Of a DNA stretch of 8,195 nt, positions 6,179 to 8,195 are shown in pieces. Within the stretch, counting starts at the first letter, position 1, and each line of letters begins with the position of its first letter. Made by a program: the position numbers and the translations under genes. The notes under the pieces were generated by a model. That model did no database searches and was not told the origin of the DNA. It saw nothing but the letters and a program-made list of their open reading frames with translations. The DNA lies in the NCBI GenBank assembly GCA_024691065.1, contig JAILOA010000061.1, positions 1-8,195 of the forward strand, written 5' to 3'. This DNA comes from Lachnospiraceae bacterium. Its GTDB lineage: Bacteria > Bacillota > Clostridia > Lachnospirales > Lachnospiraceae.

Positions 6179-6412
6179 ATGGGGCTTTTAAATATAATAA
6201 AAAAATCGAAAGAAACCGATGTTACAAATTTCAGGGACGTTTATATATATGCTAAAATCGGAGACAAAATTACAATTAAAGAAGATATTTCCAATTTAAG
6301 CGAAAGTGAATTTAAAGATTTAGTGGATGATTTATCATTTCACTGTCCTTGTAAAGTACATAAAATAAGCCATGATAGCAACTATCATATTGCTTCATTA
6401 ACAAAGGTGTAA
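6179..6412 (+). CDS. Hypothetical 77-residue protein
   Basis: I do not recognise it. It is probably a real gene: AAAGGAG (6164-6170) sits 8 bases before ATG 6179, a near-ideal ribosome binding site. The protein is soluble and mixed charge, with no signal peptide or membrane segment. It begins MGLLNIIKKSKET, then a possible strand-rich part (DVYIYAKIGDKITIKED, 20-36), an acidic helix-like part (LSESEFKDLVDDLSFH, 40-55) and a CPC pair (Cys56, Cys58) followed by KVHKISHD. With the three histidines nearby the CPC could bind metal, but that is a guess. It stands alone on the plus strand, divergent from the 936-residue gene, and its last 15 bases overlap the convergent end of folC. No promoter could be assigned with confidence. 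Confidence 0.75.
   Translation: MGLLNIIKKSKETDVTNFRDVYIYAKIGDKITIKEDISNLSESEFKDLVDDLSFHCPCKVHKISHDSNYHIASLTKV
6372..6388 (-). terminator. Hairpin ATGATAG/CTATCAT, weak folC terminator candidate
   Basis: A perfect 7-bp inverted repeat with a 3-base loop lies inside the 3' end of the 77-residue gene, 10 bases beyond the folC stop. On the minus strand it is followed by GGCTTATTTTATG, a poor U tract. It also encodes HDSNYH in the small gene, so the symmetry may be incidental. Confidence 0.3.
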
Positions 6413-8195
6413 AATATCATTCAATGTTCTTTTTACTTCGTCATACTGATAAAGTGTCCCTAAAATAAGAAGAACCGATGTTTTTTTATCATTTGAATTT
6501 GTTTGACAATGGTGGTTTGCCTTTGTTTCTTGAACAATGTAGCTTTTCCCGGTAGTCGGAAACTCTTCGCTACTTCTGCTTTCTGCAACTTCCCGGTTTA
6601 CCTGGTTTGTTCCGGTCACTTCATTTTCGTGAAAAAATTTATATGCTGCCTTTAGGCCGTCCGCTACATTTTCATAACCTTCTGCACTTACACCCAGGCT
6701 TTCGTAAACTTGTGCCAACTCCGCTCCCGGAAGTGCCCTTGGATTATCCGGCGTTACCGCAAATACCTTTTTTGCGTATGGCGCAAGAAGCGCTGCCATC
6801 TCCTTATAATCCTTATCAGCCATAACACCTGTTAGAATGTAAATGTTGTAATTTAGTTGCCCGGATTTATTTGGGATATGGGTTATTGATTTTGGAGTGG
6901 TTTTTGTTCCTGTTTCTGTGGTCTTTGCCGGGCTTGTTTCTGTTTCTGTGGTTTTCGCCGGGCTTGTTTCTGTTTCTGTGGTCTTCGCCGGGTCTGAATT
7001 TGTTCCTGTTTCTGTGGTTTTCGCCGGGTCTGAATTTGTTCCTGTTTCTGTGGTTTTCGCTGGGTCTGAATCTGTTTCTGTTTCTGTGGTTTTCGCCGGG
7101 TCTGAATCTGTTTCTGTTCCTGTGGTTTTCGCCGGGCTTGTTTCTGTTTCTGTGGTCTTCGCCGGACTTGTTTCTATTTCTGAAACTTGTGTCGGGGTTG
7201 CCCCTGCAAACAAACTATCGATGGTTCGCACAACCTCCCGGACGCAAGCTATATTGTGGCCTCCGTCATATATAATCAACGGTTTTTCACTCAATATTTC
7301 AAAACGTGCAGGGTGCTTTGCCATCCTAAGTCCCCTATAAATATGCTCATCCGCTATATCCAATCCGCATTTTTTCAATACATCAGTAGCCTCAAGGACT
7401 ATCGCTGCATTTTCTAATTGATAATTTCCAAAGAGACTGAGTCTGATTTTTGGAAATGACGGATGTGCAGCCGAAAAATTCTTATCAAATACAGAGTTGC
7501 AGACATTGTAATCAAAATAAAGTCCCGACATACTTTGATAAACATTTGAGAAACTATTTATAATGCTATGCAACCTGCAGTTCAACTCTTTAGCCCTATT
7601 CTCTATAACCTTAAGTGCCTCGGGAGAATTTTTAAAATCACCAAGGACGACAGGTACATTTTCCTTGATTATTCCTGCCTTGTGTGTGGCGATTTCAGCC
7701 TTGGTGCTACCTATCCAGGAAGTGTGATCCAGCGAGATATTTGTAATGATAGAAAGAATCTTGTTTTGCAGGACATTGGTTGCATCAGTGTCACCGCCAA
7801 GACCGCATTCCACGATTGCAATATCACAATTGTTCCTCTCAAAATATATAAATGTAATCGCTGTCATTATCTCAAACTCTGTTGGCTTATCGTCCATTTC
7901 GGCTTCCGCCTCCTTAATGAGGTCGCAAAGTGAAGCAAACTCCTCAGGGGAGATTTTTTGGATTCTGTCTTGATGTTTTTCTGTGATAGATTCTGAATGC
8001 TCTAACGCGACAGTCTTTTTATTATCCTCATTAAGCTCCGGAATTTCATTTGCAGACGTTTGGATGCTTTCTGCATTAAGCTCTGTAGTTTCAACTTGAT
8101 TACTGTAAATTCTGTAACTGTCCGTATATCCTAATAAATAAGGCGAAGTATAGGTTCCGACCTTATACCCCGCCTCGCACAAAACGCTTGCGAGC
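6398..8195 (-). CDS. folC: Folylpolyglutamate synthase/dihydrofolate synthase, 5' end outside window, with three loop insertions
   Basis: FolC uses ATP to add L-glutamate to folates, and in many bacteria to dihydropteroate, in the cytosol. The window starts inside the gene: LASVLCEAGYKVGTYTSPYL is the region just after the P-loop, which lies beyond 8195. The TTG at 8180-8182 is an internal Leu codon, not a start. Visible motifs are TSPYL, FEIMTAITFIYF, VECGLGGDTDATN (about 7783-7810), ITNISLDH and KAGIIK for the Mur-ligase-like ATP domain, then YDGGHN (7250-7270) opening the C-terminal domain, and GVMADKDY, AVTPDNPRALPG and LLILGTLYQ. Three stretches have no counterpart in ordinary FolC: 7955-8104 (about 50 residues), 6848-7207 (about 120, Thr/Glu-rich and repetitive) and 6485-6619 (about 45). 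Without them the length is the usual 420-440. All are in frame and the core motifs are intact, so the enzyme is probably active. The last codons overlap the 77-residue gene by 15 bp. Confidence 0.95.
   Translation of the reverse strand, partial: LASVLCEAGYKVGTYTSPYLLGYTDSYRIYSNQVETTELNAESIQTSANEIPELNEDNKKTVALEHSESITEKHQDRIQKISPEEFASLCDLIKEAEAEMDDKPTEFEIMTAITFIYFERNNCDIAIVECGLGGDTDATNVLQNKILSIITNISLDHTSWIGSTKAEIATHKAGIIKENVPVVLGDFKNSPEALKVIENRAKELNCRLHSIINSFSNVYQSMSGLYFDYNVCNSVFDKNFSAAHPSFPKIRLSLFGNYQLENAAIVLEATDVLKKCGLDIADEHIYRGLRMAKHPARFEILSEKPLIIYDGGHNIACVREVVRTIDSLFAGATPTQVSEIETSPAKTTETETSPAKTTGTETDSDPAKTTETETDSDPAKTTETGTNSDPAKTTETGTNSDPAKTTETETSPAKTTETETSPAKTTETGTKTTPKSITHIPNKSGQLNYNIYILTGVMADKDYKEMAALLAPYAKKVFAVTPDNPRALPGAELAQVYESLGVSAEGYENVADGLKAAYKFFHENEVTGTNQVNREVAESRSSEEFPTTGKSYIVQETKANHHCQTNSNDKKTSVLLILGTLYQYDEVKRTLNDILHLC
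6897..7185 (-). repeat. In-frame 30/36-bp minisatellite inside folC, eight PAKTT copies
   Basis: CTGTGGT marks the units at 6916, 6946, 6976, 7012, 7048, 7084, 7120 and 7150, with spacings of 30, 30, 36, 36, 36, 36 and 30 bp. On the minus strand the 30-bp unit encodes ETETSPAKTT and the 36-bp unit ETGTNSDPAKTT or ETETDSDPAKTT. The order in the protein is two short, two DSD, two NSD, then two short units, which suggests duplication in pairs. Every spacing is a multiple of six bases, so the reading frame is kept. A decayed unit follows near 7180 (SEIETS). Confidence 0.97.

Noticed and set aside
6871..7340. Two long plus-strand frames with repeating hydrophobic segments (FLFLWFSPGL and SVSVVFAG types)
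   Set aside because: They are antisense readings of the folC minisatellite. They have no ribosome binding site, and the minus-strand FolC frame with intact motifs explains the DNA.
8180..8182. TTG as the start codon of folC
   Set aside because: The frame stays open to the window edge and the residues before it (LASV) continue the expected FolC sequence after the P-loop, so this is an internal Leu codon.

Overview
The window looks like chromosomal DNA of a low-GC Firmicute. A Clostridia lineage, probably Lachnospiraceae, is the best guess. The reasons are very AT-rich intergenic DNA, strong AGGAGG-type ribosome binding sites, a perfect CIRCE operator (the HrcA site), and a FolC with the GGDTDATN-type motif. 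The family-level assignment is inference.

Layout, left to right. (1) 1-250: a 40-bp tandem repeat, then an in-frame ghost copy of the 3' end of the next gene. (2) 251-898, minus strand: a HAD-superfamily phosphatase or phosphomutase of the beta-phosphoglucomutase-like group. (3) 899-1660: a long gene-free stretch of short degenerate repeats and AT-rich hairpins. (4) 1667-2476, plus strand: a heat-shock unit made of a CIRCE operator overlapping a sigma-A promoter, an unusually long leader of about 300 nt that may fold in two alternative ways, a small heat-shock protein (Hsp20), and a strong hairpin terminator. (5) 2603-2732: two copies of a 44-bp repeat. (6) 2751-5561, minus strand: a 936-residue protein of unknown function with a lipase-type GHSRG nucleophile motif in the middle and a long helical, coiled-coil-like C-terminal third. 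(7) 5562-6178: the divergent control region between that gene and a small plus-strand gene, with a good minus-strand promoter and two different tandem-repeat arrays (50/51 bp and 34/35 bp). (8) 6179-6412, plus strand: a 77-residue protein of unknown function. (9) 6398-8195, minus strand: folylpolyglutamate synthase/dihydrofolate synthase (FolC), cut by the right edge. It carries three long low-complexity insertions, one encoded by an eight-copy 30/36-bp minisatellite.

The genes do not form one pathway. Each has its own strand or control region, so this reads as a set of single-gene units and not an operon. The common theme is local duplication: nearly every intergenic region, the HAD gene tail and the folC coding sequence contain tandem or near-tandem repeats of about 30-110 bp period. 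The observations most worth following up are the loop-expanded FolC, the uncharacterised GHSRG protein with its upstream repeat array, and the CIRCE plus structured leader controlling hsp20.
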